A DNA stretch of 64,000 nucleotides from CALINB01 sp938045325. GTDB taxonomy: Bacteria > Pseudomonadota > Alphaproteobacteria > Rhodospirillales > CALINB01. The first letter of the stretch is position 1; the number at the start of each line of letters is the position of its first letter. The position numbers and the translations under genes were made by a program. The stretch spans positions 62,001 to 126,000 of the forward strand of contig JAYNQW010000004.1 of NCBI GenBank assembly GCA_038114465.1. Reading direction: 5' to 3'. The notes beneath the pieces are model-generated. The model made no database searches. It had not been told where the DNA came from and was given only the letters and a program-made list of their open reading frames with translations. Shown here one piece after another: positions 25,119 through 33,478 of the stretch.

Positions 25119-25952
25119 TTATTTGCCCTCTTCGGCCCGCATCTGATCAACTTTTTCTTCAAGATATGGCATCGATTCAACAGCAGCGTAACGGACCGGC
25201 GCTTCATTGCCAGCCACCATACGTGCGGCATCACCTTTTCTGATTTGCACGATATCGCCTTCGCCCATGCTTTTCTTCTCACCGCCGACATCGGCATCCA
25301 GATTACCGGACATGAGATAAATGAATTTTTCATGTGCACTTTCAAATTCGGGCGTTTCAGTCCCCGGCGGGATGTCAGCAAACTCAAAAGCCAGCCGTTC
25401 ACCTTCAACGCGGAATTTACGCCCGGCCGAGCGAACCGGCTCATCGAGGGAATCCAGCATCGGGTAATAGCAATTGCCGAGGCCTTCGATAATCGCTTGC
25501 GATTCATCGGCTGAGCCAGTGCCTTTGTTCTTACGGTCTTCGATTTCGCCCTTCTCAAACTTTTCGTTCACTTCCTCAATAGATAAAGCTTTTTCCGGTG
25601 GCTTTTCATTTGCTGCAACACCGACCACGGTCCAGGTTTGGTCCTTCACGTAAAGATAGCTGAGCGGCCCCTCTTCCGTTGCTTTCATGGAATGGCGCGC
25701 AAAGGCCGGTGCATGCACAAAGGTTCCCGGTCTCACGATACGGCGGTCTTTGCCGACAATCGCATTGAGGACACCGTAAAACGGGAAAATCAACAATTCA
25801 TTGGGGTGGTAATGCAACTCAGAACCCGTCCCCGGTTCTTTGAATACATTACAAAAGTACATGTATTGCCCCTCGATCACCGGGCCTTCGCCGGACGATA
25901 AATTGGGGGTCAGATAATTTCTGCCAAAATCTTCAAATCGATAAAAAGACAT
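25119..25952 (-). CDS. Bicupin (two-domain cupin protein)
   Basis: The protein has about 277 residues from the ATG at 25952, which has gggagg ten bases upstream; the ten extra codons of the longer frame lack support. The first cupin domain contains GTGSELHYHPNELLIFPFYG and RIVRPGTFVHAPAFARHSM (His ligands visible). The second (about 190-265) has TPEFESAHEKFIYLMSGNL and GEGDIVQIRKGDAARMV, in which the HxH pair is not obvious, so only the first domain may bind metal. A charged linker of Lys and Glu joins them. Bicupins of this layout include oxalate decarboxylases and ring-cleaving dioxygenases. It is co-directional with the MaoC gene upstream. Confidence 0.82.
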   Translation of the reverse strand: MSFYRFEDFGRNYLTPNLSSGEGPVIEGQYMYFCNVFKEPGTGSELHYHPNELLIFPFYGVLNAIVGKDRRIVRPGTFVHAPAFARHSMKATEEGPLSYLYVKDQTWTVVGVAANEKPPEKALSIEEVNEKFEKGEIEDRKNKGTGSADESQAIIEGLGNCYYPMLDSLDEPVRSAGRKFRVEGERLAFEFADIPPGTETPEFESAHEKFIYLMSGNLDADVGGEKKSMGEGDIVQIRKGDAARMVAGNEAPVRYAAVESMPYLEEKVDQMRAEEGK

Positions 25953-26022
25953 CGAGATATTTCCTCCCAAAGGCCGCCGCAAATAGGGGCTGGCTCAATT
26001 TAAAATTCTGAATTTCGGTATT

Positions 26023-26101
26023 CTCCCGAGCCCGAGTGGGCGGGAGCTCCCGGTGCGCTGTGCACCATACTGGTTCACTTTTTAACCGTCAACGAGACGG
26101 T
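26023..26101. other. Hairpin-rich intergenic stretch between MaoC and bicupin genes
   Basis: Three short inverted repeats lie in a row: ctcccg/cgggag (26023-26046), ggtgc/gcacc (about 26052-26066) and accgtc/gacggt (26085-26101). None has a clear U tract on the minus strand, so they may be RNA-stabilising or regulatory stems rather than a terminator. Confidence 0.4.
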
Positions 26102-26107
26102 CGCCCC

Positions 26108-27016
26108 TTAGCCGAACTCGATTTCCGATTGCATGGCGATTTGGCCTTTGGGGTTAAGAATCCAAAGCTTTGCCGCCGATTCATCGTCATTGGGCTCACC
26201 GGAAACGGTAAAGGGCGTTCCCGAAAACAATGGCGCCATGGCACGAAAACCGAATTTCTTTTGAAATGCATCGGGTTTGCTGCGCCGTGCTAGATCCAGC
26301 AACAGCGTTGCCAACAAGGGGCCGTGAACGATCAGGCCGGGATACCCTTCTTCCTGTGTCACGTACGGTTCATCATAGTGAATGCGGTGGGTATTGAACG
26401 TCAGCGCGGAGTAACGAAACAATAAGCGCGGGTCCGGCTCAACATCCAAGGTCCACACCGCATTGCCTGGCGGTTCGGGTGCTTTTTTCGGTTTCGGTTT
26501 GTCTTTTTTTGCATCCGGCTTGTCTTTTGCCGCCTCTTTGGGCGCTTCGGGAGCCGGCCCTCGGTAAACGATGTCTTGCTCTTCGCTGACACATAAACCG
26601 TCTTCACCGAAATATTCGTGCTTGATCAGCAAAAAGACGAGATTGCCGCTACGGCCTTCCTTTAAATTCATATCGAGAATCGTGGATACTTTTTTGGCCT
26701 GCTCACCGACTTTAAGCGGCTTGATATGATCTAACCGGCTACCCGCCCACATACGCCGCGGATAAGGAACCGGCGGCAAAAATCCGCCGAGTTTAGGGTG
26801 TCCATCTTCTTTGAGTTCGGATTGTTTTGCCTGTGGCAAAAAATAAAGCCAGTTCCACGCCAACGGCAGCGGATCACCGGCTTTCGGCGCGGGGTCATCT
26901 CGATCAAGGGTTGCCGATAGGCGGATAATCGGCGATTCCGTTATGACATCCTCGAATTCTTCCGTCTTGCCGATCCACTGTTTCAGATGATCCATATCGA
27001 TGTCTGAGGCGCTCAT
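26108..27016 (-). CDS. MaoC/HTD2-type acyl-CoA hydratase (mesaconyl-C4-CoA hydratase-like)
   Basis: The 302-residue double hot-dog protein starts at the ATG at 27016 (gggaga upstream); the 33 preceding codons look spurious. The N-terminal half is the FAS1-like dehydratase domain (DPLPLAWNWLYFLP, VPYPRRMWAGSRL). The C-terminal half carries the hydratase signature LFRYSALTFNTHRIHYDEPY followed by EGYPGLIVHGPL. Between them is an unusual linker of about 30 residues made of Lys, Pro, Ala and Asp (KDKPDAKKDKPKPKKAPEPP). It is divergent from the CoA-transferase at 27212. Hydration of a branched or C4-linked unsaturated dicarboxyl-CoA is the likely reaction. Confidence 0.85.
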   Translation of the reverse strand: MSASDIDMDHLKQWIGKTEEFEDVITESPIIRLSATLDRDDPAPKAGDPLPLAWNWLYFLPQAKQSELKEDGHPKLGGFLPPVPYPRRMWAGSRLDHIKPLKVGEQAKKVSTILDMNLKEGRSGNLVFLLIKHEYFGEDGLCVSEEQDIVYRGPAPEAPKEAAKDKPDAKKDKPKPKKAPEPPGNAVWTLDVEPDPRLLFRYSALTFNTHRIHYDEPYVTQEEGYPGLIVHGPLLATLLLDLARRSKPDAFQKKFGFRAMAPLFSGTPFTVSGEPNDDESAAKLWILNPKGQIAMQSEIEFG

Positions 27017-27211
27017 AATGCAAGGTTCTCCCTTCAATTCGGCTAATCTTTGTATCCGTTGAATTGCCTTATAAGACAGGATACCCGGCGGTGCAACGAA
27101 CCGCCCCGGAAACACTGAAAATTATCCATTTTTATGTCCGGGCATTGACACATTGCAGAAATTCCGGTGTATCAAAGGAAAAGAAAGAACGAATTTTAGG
27201 GAGAAAAGACT

Positions 27212-28405
27212 ATGCCCCACGTTCCGGCTTCGGACGTCCTGTCACGCTTTACCGTATTGGACTTAACCCGTGTCCGCTCCGGGCCGACGGCTTCAAGACA
27301 GCTCGGCGATTGGGGTGCAAACGTCATTAAGATTGAACAGCCCTCGGCGCTTGAAGCGGATGGTGCACTCGGCGCACCCCGGCATACGCCGGATTTTCAA
27401 AACCTTCAACGAAACAAGCGAAGCCTTACACTGAACATGAAAGAGCCGGATGGCCTCGCCCTTTTTATGAAATTAGCTGAAAAGGCTGATGTCATCGTCG
27501 AAAATTTCCGGCCCGATGTCAAAGGTCGCCTCGGCATTGATTATGAATCCGTTAAAGCCGTAAACCCGGGTATCGTTTACGCCAGCATTTCCGGCTTCGG
27601 CCAGGATGGGCCCTATGTCAAACGGCCCGGATTTGATCAAATCGCGCAAGGTGTCGGCGGTTTGATGTCGATCACCGGCGAGCCCGGCAAAGGCCCGATG
27701 CGGGTTGGCATTCCGATCTCCGATCTTTGCAGCGGTTTATTTTGTGCCATGGGAATTTTATTGGCCTTGTTGCGCCGGGAGGAAACTGGTGAAGGCCAAT
27801 GGATCCAAACCTCATTAGTGCAATCCATGGCCTTCATGCTTGATTTTCAGGCCGCCCGCTGGCTGATGAATGGCGAAGTCCCGCAGCAGGCCGGCAACCG
27901 CCATCCGACGGGAACGCCGACGGGCGTCGTCGAAACCAAAGACGGGCACATTAATCTGGCTTCTTCCGGCAAGGTCATGTGGAAAAAACTTTGCATGCTG
28001 ATGGAATTCGATGACTGGATCGATAATCCCGATTTCGCCGAAAGCAAGGATAGGTTTCGAAACCGGGAAAAAATATTTGATCGGCTAAACAAAACCATGC
28101 GCAAAGAAACAAGCGAATACTGGATCAACAAACTTAACGACGCGGGCATTCCGGCCGGTGCGATAAACTCCATCGATCAAACATTTAATGATCCGCAAGT
28201 GAAACATATCGGCATGTCGCAAAAAGTTTCATCACCGGAGCTTGGTGAAATCGAACTTGTGGCTCAGCCGATTAAGATGAGCGACTCGACAAGCACGATT
28301 AACACACCGGCCCCTGAGCGCGGCGAGCACACCGATGAAATTCTCACCGAACTGGGCATAAGCGCCGATGAAATCAAAGATCTACGGTCCCGAACCGTTA
28401 TTTAG
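27212..28405 (+). CDS. CaiB/BaiF (class III) CoA-transferase, copy A
   Basis: The 397-residue family III CoA-transferase moves CoA between carboxylic acids. It has the N-terminal VLDLTRVRSGPTASRQLGDW, the RNKRSLTLNMK segment, and the nucleophile Asp171 in RVGIPISDLCSGLF. A gggag site lies 8 bases before the ATG. It is followed after 18 bases by a crotonase gene; the same two-gene unit occurs in opposite orientation at 37282-39290, and the two transferases have equal length and are well over half identical by eye. It probably activates a dicarboxylic or branched acid using succinyl-CoA or acetyl-CoA; the donor is unknown. Confidence 0.9.
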   Translation: MPHVPASDVLSRFTVLDLTRVRSGPTASRQLGDWGANVIKIEQPSALEADGALGAPRHTPDFQNLQRNKRSLTLNMKEPDGLALFMKLAEKADVIVENFRPDVKGRLGIDYESVKAVNPGIVYASISGFGQDGPYVKRPGFDQIAQGVGGLMSITGEPGKGPMRVGIPISDLCSGLFCAMGILLALLRREETGEGQWIQTSLVQSMAFMLDFQAARWLMNGEVPQQAGNRHPTGTPTGVVETKDGHINLASSGKVMWKKLCMLMEFDDWIDNPDFAESKDRFRNREKIFDRLNKTMRKETSEYWINKLNDAGIPAGAINSIDQTFNDPQVKHIGMSQKVSSPELGEIELVAQPIKMSDSTSTINTPAPERGEHTDEILTELGISADEIKDLRSRTVI

Positions 28406-28423
28406 AGGAAAGGAATAAACGTC

Positions 28424-29248
28424 ATGGCACCCGATGCAGTTGAAGAAATCGATGACATCGAAGAATATAATAAAATTGTTTATGAAACCGACGGTCCTGT
28501 CGCCAAAATTATTTTTAATAACCCTGATCGCCGGAACGCCGTTTCGCCGGACATGATGCGGGCGGTCGACGCGGCCCTCGATAAGGTGATCGAGGACGAT
28601 TCCGTTCGTGTGCTCGTGATTACCGGTGCCGGCGGCAAGTCATTTATCTCCGGCAGTGATATTTCCAAGTTTGACAAGCACCGTTCTTCACCCGAGCAAG
28701 TCGAAGCTTACAATCAACGCAGCAATCGCGTGCATGAAAAAATCGAGGGGATGGACAAGCCGACCATTGCCATGATCAACGGCTTTTGCATTGGCGGTGG
28801 CGCCGGATTTGCCCTCGATTGCGATATCCGCATATGTTCAACGAAATCCCAATTTGGAATCCCGGCTGTTAAGCTGGGTCTTGGTTACCGGTATTCCAGC
28901 GTAAACCGCCTCTCCGAAATTGTCGGGCCTGCTTTTGCAAAGTTAATTTTGTTTACCGGCAGCCGGTTTACAGCCGAGGAAGCCTATCACATGGGCTTGG
29001 TTCACAAAGTCGTACCGGAAGAAGAGCTTGAAAGCACGGTGATGGAATTTGCCGAAACCATCGGCGGCAACGCGCCGTTAACGCTGAAATCCATCAAGAC
29101 GATCATCAATAACATCGTTAAAGACCCGGACGACCGCGACATGGAAGAAGTCGAGCGTCAAATCGATGCGTGCTTCAAAAGCGAAGACTACATCGAAGGC
29201 CGCAAGGCATTCATGGAAAAACGCATTCCGCAATTTAAAGGAAAATAA
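28424..29248 (+). CDS. Crotonase-superfamily protein, copy A (catalytic glutamates replaced)
   Basis: The 274-residue crotonase-fold protein has an oxyanion loop in KSFISGSDISKF and IGGGAGFALDCDIRI. The two glutamates used by enoyl-CoA hydratase (in the CELA and PEI segments of the rat enzyme) are Gly and Ala here (AGFA, IPAVKLGLG), so simple hydration is unlikely. Decarboxylation, hydrolysis or isomerisation of an acyl-CoA are the alternatives within the superfamily. The N-terminus has an acidic extension of about 20 residues absent from copy B. It follows the CoA-transferase by 18 bases and is convergent with the dehydrogenase at 29258. Confidence 0.85.
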   Translation: MAPDAVEEIDDIEEYNKIVYETDGPVAKIIFNNPDRRNAVSPDMMRAVDAALDKVIEDDSVRVLVITGAGGKSFISGSDISKFDKHRSSPEQVEAYNQRSNRVHEKIEGMDKPTIAMINGFCIGGGAGFALDCDIRICSTKSQFGIPAVKLGLGYRYSSVNRLSEIVGPAFAKLILFTGSRFTAEEAYHMGLVHKVVPEEELESTVMEFAETIGGNAPLTLKSIKTIINNIVKDPDDRDMEEVERQIDACFKSEDYIEGRKAFMEKRIPQFKGK

Positions 29249-29257
29249 ATCACTCCC

Positions 29258-30316
29258 TTAAAGGGCGTCGACGATGGCCTGCCCGAGTTCCTGCGTGCTG
29301 GCCTTGCCGCCCATATCGGGCGTCATGGCAATCTTATCTTTAAGGACGATCTCGATTGCTTTGACAATTTGATCGGCCGCGTCCTTATGGCCGAGATGTT
29401 CAAGCATCATTGCCCCCGACCATATTTGGCCGATCGGATTGGAAATATTTTTTCCGGCAATGTCGGGGGCCGATCCGTGTACCGGCTCAAACATTGAGGG
29501 AAATTCTTTTTCCGGATTAATATTACCACCCGGAGCAATCGCGATTGTGCCGGTTGCCGCCGGACCCAGGTCGGACAAGATATCGCCGAACAAATTACTG
29601 CCGACAACGACATCGAACCAATCCGGGTTGCGCACAAAATGCGCGGTGAGAATATCGATGTGAAATTGATCGGTTTTAATGTCAGGGTATTGCTCAGCAA
29701 CCGCGGCGAACCGCTCATCCCAATAGGGCATGGTATGTTTAATGCCGTTTGATTTTGTTGCGGACGTTACATGTTTGGCCTCGCGTGATTTGGCAAGTTC
29801 AAACGCATATTTGATAATCCGGTCCGTCCCTTTACGCGTAAAAATGCTCAACTGCGAAACTTGCTCTTCATCTGTATCGGCGTACAACCGGCCGCCGATT
29901 TCAGAGTATTCCCCTTCATTATTTTCGCGCACCACATAAAAATCGATATCACCCGGCTTACGGCCTATGAGCGGACACGGCACCCCTTCGAAGAGACGTA
30001 CAGGGCGCAGGTTCACGTATTGCTGGAACTCGCGCCTGATCGGTATCAACAAACCCCACAACGAGACGTGATCCAAGACGCCCGGGAAACCGACAGCCCC
30101 GAGATAAATAGCATCATGACCCCGAATTTGATCGAGTCCATCATCCGGCATCATCTGCCCGGTTTTAGCATAAACCTCGCAACTCCAATCGAACTCGTCC
30201 CAGGTAAAATTGATGCCTAATTTTCCACCGATCGTATCCATAACGCGAATACCCTCGGGGACAACCTCCTTGCCGATGCCATCGCCGGGAATAACGGCAA
30301 TTTTATAATCACTCAT
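29258..30316 (-). CDS. Tartrate/3-isopropylmalate-type beta-decarboxylating dehydrogenase
   Basis: This 352-residue NAD- and metal-dependent enzyme of the isocitrate/isopropylmalate family oxidises and decarboxylates 2-hydroxy acids. Landmarks are AVIPGDGIGKEVVPEG at the N-terminus, FYVVRENNEGEYSEIGGR (substrate Tyr), the Lys-containing HVTSATKSNGIKHT, and FEPVHGSAPDIAGK in the cofactor site. The pattern fits tartrate dehydrogenase/decarboxylase (TtuC) or D-malate dehydrogenase better than leucine biosynthesis, since no leuCD genes are near. It lies 32 bases downstream of the FAH gene on the minus strand, likely in one unit with it. Confidence 0.88.
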   Translation of the reverse strand: MSDYKIAVIPGDGIGKEVVPEGIRVMDTIGGKLGINFTWDEFDWSCEVYAKTGQMMPDDGLDQIRGHDAIYLGAVGFPGVLDHVSLWGLLIPIRREFQQYVNLRPVRLFEGVPCPLIGRKPGDIDFYVVRENNEGEYSEIGGRLYADTDEEQVSQLSIFTRKGTDRIIKYAFELAKSREAKHVTSATKSNGIKHTMPYWDERFAAVAEQYPDIKTDQFHIDILTAHFVRNPDWFDVVVGSNLFGDILSDLGPAATGTIAIAPGGNINPEKEFPSMFEPVHGSAPDIAGKNISNPIGQIWSGAMMLEHLGHKDAADQIVKAIEIVLKDKIAMTPDMGGKASTQELGQAIVDAL

Positions 30317-30348
30317 TTTATGTCCTGATTACGGTTAAGCGTTTCGAT

Positions 30349-31134
30349 TTATTCTTCCGCGACAAAGGTATTGCGCAGCACACCGATATTGGTGATTTCA
30401 ATTTCGCAAACATCGCCCGCTTTCATATTGGGCGAAGCACCTTCCGCACCCATCCAAATCACATCGCCCGGATAGAGCGTCAGATAGCGAGTCATGGCGC
30501 TGATGTATGTCGGAATATCGAAAATCATATTGTTGGTGGGAAATTCAATGGTGGTCTCACCATTGACCTTCACCGTGGTCGTTAATTTATCGAGATCGCC
30601 GACATCGGTTTCAATCCACGGCCCCATAGGTTTAAAAGTATCCGTGTTTTTGCCGCGCCACATGGTGCGGTCACCCTTCTGCCAATCACGCTCACTGATA
30701 TCGTTGCCAATGGTGTAACCGAATACGCAGGATAGTGCATCTTCCTTGGACAAATGCTTCGCTTTCTTACCGATTACGGCAACAATCTCACCTTCATAGT
30801 GAACCTGCTCACCGGCGTCTTTCGGAATAACGACATTTTCCTCATGGCCGATCATGGCATTCACCGCGCGATATCCGATGTCAGGCTTTTCGGGGATGTT
30901 AGGCTCTTTGCCGATTCGTTTGGCGGTTTTGATCACATGTTCGGCGTAATTCAAACCGGCGGCATAAAAGGTCGGCGGAATGACCGGCGGCAGCCATTTG
31001 ATATCATTCACGGAAACCGTATTGCCTGTTTTTTCCGGGTTTTCCCAGGGGATACCGTTCACTTCCTCAATCGTATCGCCGTCAACAATACCGTACGAAA
31101 TTTTGCCCTTATGATCGTATCGCGCCCAACGCAT
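30349..31134 (-). CDS. Fumarylacetoacetate hydrolase-family protein
   Basis: The 261-residue FAH-fold protein has metal ligands in VHYEGEIVAVIGK (Glu-x-Glu) and the segment FGYTIGNDISERDWQ with Asp. The C-terminal region TLYPGDVIWMGAEGAS carries the GT/GA-type substrate loop. This subgroup includes 2-oxopent-4-enoate hydratase-like enzymes, oxaloacetate decarboxylases and C-C hydrolases of aromatic degradation. A gggag site precedes the ATG. It is transcribed toward the tartrate-dehydrogenase-like gene 32 bases downstream and lies 47 bases from the AzlD gene upstream. The reaction is likely cleavage or decarboxylation of a 2,4-dioxo acid. Confidence 0.88.
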   Translation of the reverse strand: MRWARYDHKGKISYGIVDGDTIEEVNGIPWENPEKTGNTVSVNDIKWLPPVIPPTFYAAGLNYAEHVIKTAKRIGKEPNIPEKPDIGYRAVNAMIGHEENVVIPKDAGEQVHYEGEIVAVIGKKAKHLSKEDALSCVFGYTIGNDISERDWQKGDRTMWRGKNTDTFKPMGPWIETDVGDLDKLTTTVKVNGETTIEFPTNNMIFDIPTYISAMTRYLTLYPGDVIWMGAEGASPNMKAGDVCEIEITNIGVLRNTFVAEE

Positions 31135-31181
31135 GGCTTATTCTCCCTTATTTGAATTTTCTTCATGGGTTAAAACATTTT

Positions 31182-31502
31182 CTACCACATCAGCACAACA
31201 AATAATCCGACACCCGCTAAAACGCCCCATAAAATTGACCGCCGGGCCAGATAAAAGACCGCCAAGGCAGCACCAGCACCAGCCAGACGAATATCAAATG
31301 TTGCTTCCTGCAGCGTTCCGATAGGCAGAATAAGCATGCGCGCTACCAAACCGGCGATCAGGGCGTAGGCGATACAACTTACCCAATCAAAAACAGGACT
31401 GGTTGTTTCAAGCTGACCTGAGAAAGTAACACCGAGGGCCCGCCACATGTAGGTCGCAAGACCGGCACATAACGCCAACAACCAAGGCCAATACTCATCC
31501 AT
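31182..31502 (-). CDS. azlD: AzlD-family small membrane subunit
   Basis: This 106-residue hydrophobic protein has about four membrane segments and is the usual length for AzlD, the small partner of AzlC in export of branched-chain amino acids or related compounds. Its start overlaps the end of the azlC gene by 8 bases, the typical translational coupling of this pair. The C-terminus ends in a hydrophobic segment (WGVLAGVGLFVVLMW). The amino acid or acid exported here is not predictable. Confidence 0.85.
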   Translation of the reverse strand: MDEYWPWLLALCAGLATYMWRALGVTFSGQLETTSPVFDWVSCIAYALIAGLVARMLILPIGTLQEATFDIRLAGAGAALAVFYLARRSILWGVLAGVGLFVVLMW

Positions 31503-32271
31503 GGCCCTGCCCTTTCAACTTCATCGCCCGTTTGTTCATCATTCTGCCGCACACAAACCCGGCACTGCCTGCCACCAAACCCGTAGCGATTAACCCCCAA
31601 TCCGGCGAAACAAGGTGAAAAAGCGGCCCCAATACCGCGCCCAAAACGGTCGCAATCGCGATTGATGGTTTGCTAATGCCGGCAAGGACAAGCAGCATGA
31701 AAAATATGGGATTGAGAAAGACCAATCCCAACGAAACCGGCCGCGGCACCGCACCCGCCAAAAAGTATCCCAAAGCCGCGCTCAACATGCCAGCGAACCA
31801 AATCGTCAGCGCAAATCCTAAATAATAAGGGAACCGTTCCTCACGTGGCATCAACGGCCCCCGTTGGATCAAATAGGCCCAACTGTTGATTGATAATAAA
31901 TGGGCAGACAAGTAATAACGCCATGACGGAACACCCGGATCACGAATGATCGGCATAACAGTGACAACCATCGGTAAAAACCGAACGTTTACCAATGACA
32001 CGGTTGCCGTAATTACCAACAAGGACGCGCCCGTGCCGTAGAGTTCGATCATGGCGATCTGCCCCGGCAGCGCCCATGTGATGAATGTCGAAAACACGGC
32101 CAGCCAGACCGACAAATCGCTGTCACGAATCAGCGACCCGAACCCTAAATAACTGGCACTGAGGGCAAGGACCGGAATGCCGCATGCGGACACCGCACCG
32201 CCGAAGAAGGCGGACCTAAATGAGCCATACTCATATTTATATGCCGATTGCTGTTCTTGATGGGGTGACAT
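31495..32271 (-). CDS. azlC: AzlC-family inner-membrane permease
   Basis: The 258-residue large subunit of an AzlCD exporter has the conserved start FRSAFFGGAVSACGIPVLALS, several membrane helices, and the central motif LVNVRFLPMVVTVMP near 93-107. AzlCD proteins export branched-chain amino acids and some analogues. No good ribosome site is visible before the ATG. The gene is divergent from the nitrile-hydratase operon, with 217 bases of AT-rich DNA between them. The context suggests export of an organic or amino acid linked to the surrounding catabolic genes, but this is inference. Confidence 0.87.
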   Translation of the reverse strand: MSPHQEQQSAYKYEYGSFRSAFFGGAVSACGIPVLALSASYLGFGSLIRDSDLSVWLAVFSTFITWALPGQIAMIELYGTGASLLVITATVSLVNVRFLPMVVTVMPIIRDPGVPSWRYYLSAHLLSINSWAYLIQRGPLMPREERFPYYLGFALTIWFAGMLSAALGYFLAGAVPRPVSLGLVFLNPIFFMLLVLAGISKPSIAIATVLGAVLGPLFHLVSPDWGLIATGLVAGSAGFVCGRMMNKRAMKLKGQGHG

Positions 32272-32443
32272 AAATTTTTTGGAAGCCGATTAAGCATAAT
32301 GATTAGGAATATAGGTGAAGGTATAGAACCAGTCTGTTATTTTAAAAATGAAGAATTTTCTGTTCTCCGAGCAAATCAGCACACTGCCAATGCTCAAAAC
32401 TTAAAAATATCAATTACTTCGGGGCTATGCGAACCCGGTCCTG

Positions 32444-32473
32444 TTTATGGTACAGTGTTTTGGATAAGATAAT
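32444..32473 (+). promoter_or_regulatory. Possible promoter of the nitrile-hydratase operon
   Basis: A TTTATG element (32444-32449) and a GATAAT element (32468-32473) lie 18 bases apart just upstream of the first gene of the operon, in an AT-rich intergenic region. The match to sigma-70 consensus is moderate, and the distance to the start codon is short. Confidence 0.35.
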
Positions 32474-32488
32474 TTGGACGGTACGATA

Positions 32489-32830
32489 ATGGCGCGTGGA
32501 GAAAACACACCCCCACCCCGGTATCACGATCTTGGAGGACGCATGGCAGGTGCTATCGAAAAAACGGACCATATTCTCGAACCCTGGGAAAAGCGCGTCG
32601 ATGTCCTGCGCAATCTTTTAGGGGATAAAACACGCCAAGTCCTAACAACAGACGAACTTCGCAACGCCATCGAAAACCTTGGCGAAAAAGCATACGATGA
32701 TCATAGCTATTACGAACGTTGGATGGCGGCCTTGATGAATATTTTAAAAGATAAAGGTATGTTGACGCAGGACGAAATCGATCAACGCATGGCCGATATC
32801 CGTAGCCGCCTTGGTTTGGAGGAAGCATAA
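32489..32830 (+). CDS. Nitrile hydratase beta-N-domain-like subunit, copy 1
   Basis: The 113-residue protein (ATG at 32489; an in-frame TTG at 32474 adds five codons) matches only the N-terminal half of nitrile hydratase beta: PPRYHDLGG near the start, EPWEKRVDVL, LTTDELRNAIENLG, and SYYERWMAALMNILKDKGML. The YYERW segment holds the Arg that in the enzyme contacts the oxidised cysteine ligands. In split enzymes (thiocyanate hydrolase, toyocamycin nitrile hydratase) this half is a separate subunit. Its stop overlaps the next gene's ATG by one base. It is the best candidate for the true structural beta-N subunit. Confidence 0.85.
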   Translation: MARGENTPPPRYHDLGGRMAGAIEKTDHILEPWEKRVDVLRNLLGDKTRQVLTTDELRNAIENLGEKAYDDHSYYERWMAALMNILKDKGMLTQDEIDQRMADIRSRLGLEEA

Positions 32831-33177
32831 TGCCGAACCGCCCGCCACCACGTTATCACGATCTCGGCGGCCAAGATGCCGGACCGATTGAAATGGAAGA
32901 ACACACCATCAAACCTTGGGTGCGCCGTTCCGATGCAGTCAAAAGCTTGCTATCCGATAAAAAGCGGCGTTTTTTAACAACTGACGAAACTCGCCACGAA
33001 CTTGAAACCATGGGCGAAAACTTATACTTCGGCTTGGAGTATGGCGAGCGGCGAATGATTGCGCTGATGAATGTCCTCACGAACAAAGGACTTCTAAGCC
33101 AAGAAGAGATCGATCAAAAAATTGAAGAAATATACGCACGCCTTGGTATCGAAAAGAAAATCGAGAAAAGCGCATGA
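32830..33177 (+). CDS. Nitrile hydratase beta-N-domain-like subunit, copy 2 (possible activator)
   Basis: The 115-residue paralogue of the preceding gene shares PPRYHDLGG, KPWVRRSDAV, LTTDETRHELETMG and MIALMNVLTNKGLL. The YYERW segment is changed to EYGERRM: Arg is kept but Trp and one Tyr are lost. Cobalt-type nitrile hydratases and thiocyanate hydrolase need small activator proteins (NhlE and P15K types) related to this same half, so copy 2 could be the cobalt-loading chaperone; alternatively both copies form a heteromeric beta. Start and stop overlap both neighbours (TAATG and ATGA), so all three are translationally coupled. Confidence 0.82.
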   Translation: MPNRPPPRYHDLGGQDAGPIEMEEHTIKPWVRRSDAVKSLLSDKKRRFLTTDETRHELETMGENLYFGLEYGERRMIALMNVLTNKGLLSQEEIDQKIEEIYARLGIEKKIEKSA

Positions 33178-33458
33178 CAAACCAATTTAGTGTCGGTGAT
33201 GAAATTATCGTTCGGGAGGCCTTCCCCCAGGGTCATATCCGCACGCCCCATTACATTCGAGGCAAAGAAGGCGTAATCACGGAAGTCCTCGGCGAGTACA
33301 ACAACCCCGAAGAACTGGCCAAAGGCATCAGAGATGCCCCGAAGAAAACCCTCTACCGGGTAAGGTTTGCACAAAAAACCGCTTGGCCGGATTACGATGG
33401 CCCTGAGAAGGATACGCTCGACCTCGACATCTACGAGCATTGGCTCGAGGCAAAATAA
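33174..33458 (+). CDS. Nitrile hydratase beta-C-domain (SH3-like) subunit
   Basis: The 94-residue protein equals the C-terminal SH3-like half of nitrile hydratase beta and thiocyanate hydrolase alpha. It contains FSVGDEIIVRE, the signature HIRTPHYIRGKEGVI with the Arg that reaches the active site, and LDLDIYEHWLEAK at the end. Its ATG overlaps the TGA of the previous gene. Having this half as a separate polypeptide shows that the beta chain is split here. It precedes the amidase gene by 20 bases. Confidence 0.87.
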   Translation: MTNQFSVGDEIIVREAFPQGHIRTPHYIRGKEGVITEVLGEYNNPEELAKGIRDAPKKTLYRVRFAQKTAWPDYDGPEKDTLDLDIYEHWLEAK

Positions 33459-33478
33459 AATACCAGGGAGAAAAATAG

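Noticed and set aside
29258..30316. Leucine-biosynthesis 3-isopropylmalate dehydrogenase (LeuB)
   Set aside because: No leuA, leuC or leuD nearby; the FAH neighbour and sequence fit a tartrate or malate-type enzyme better.
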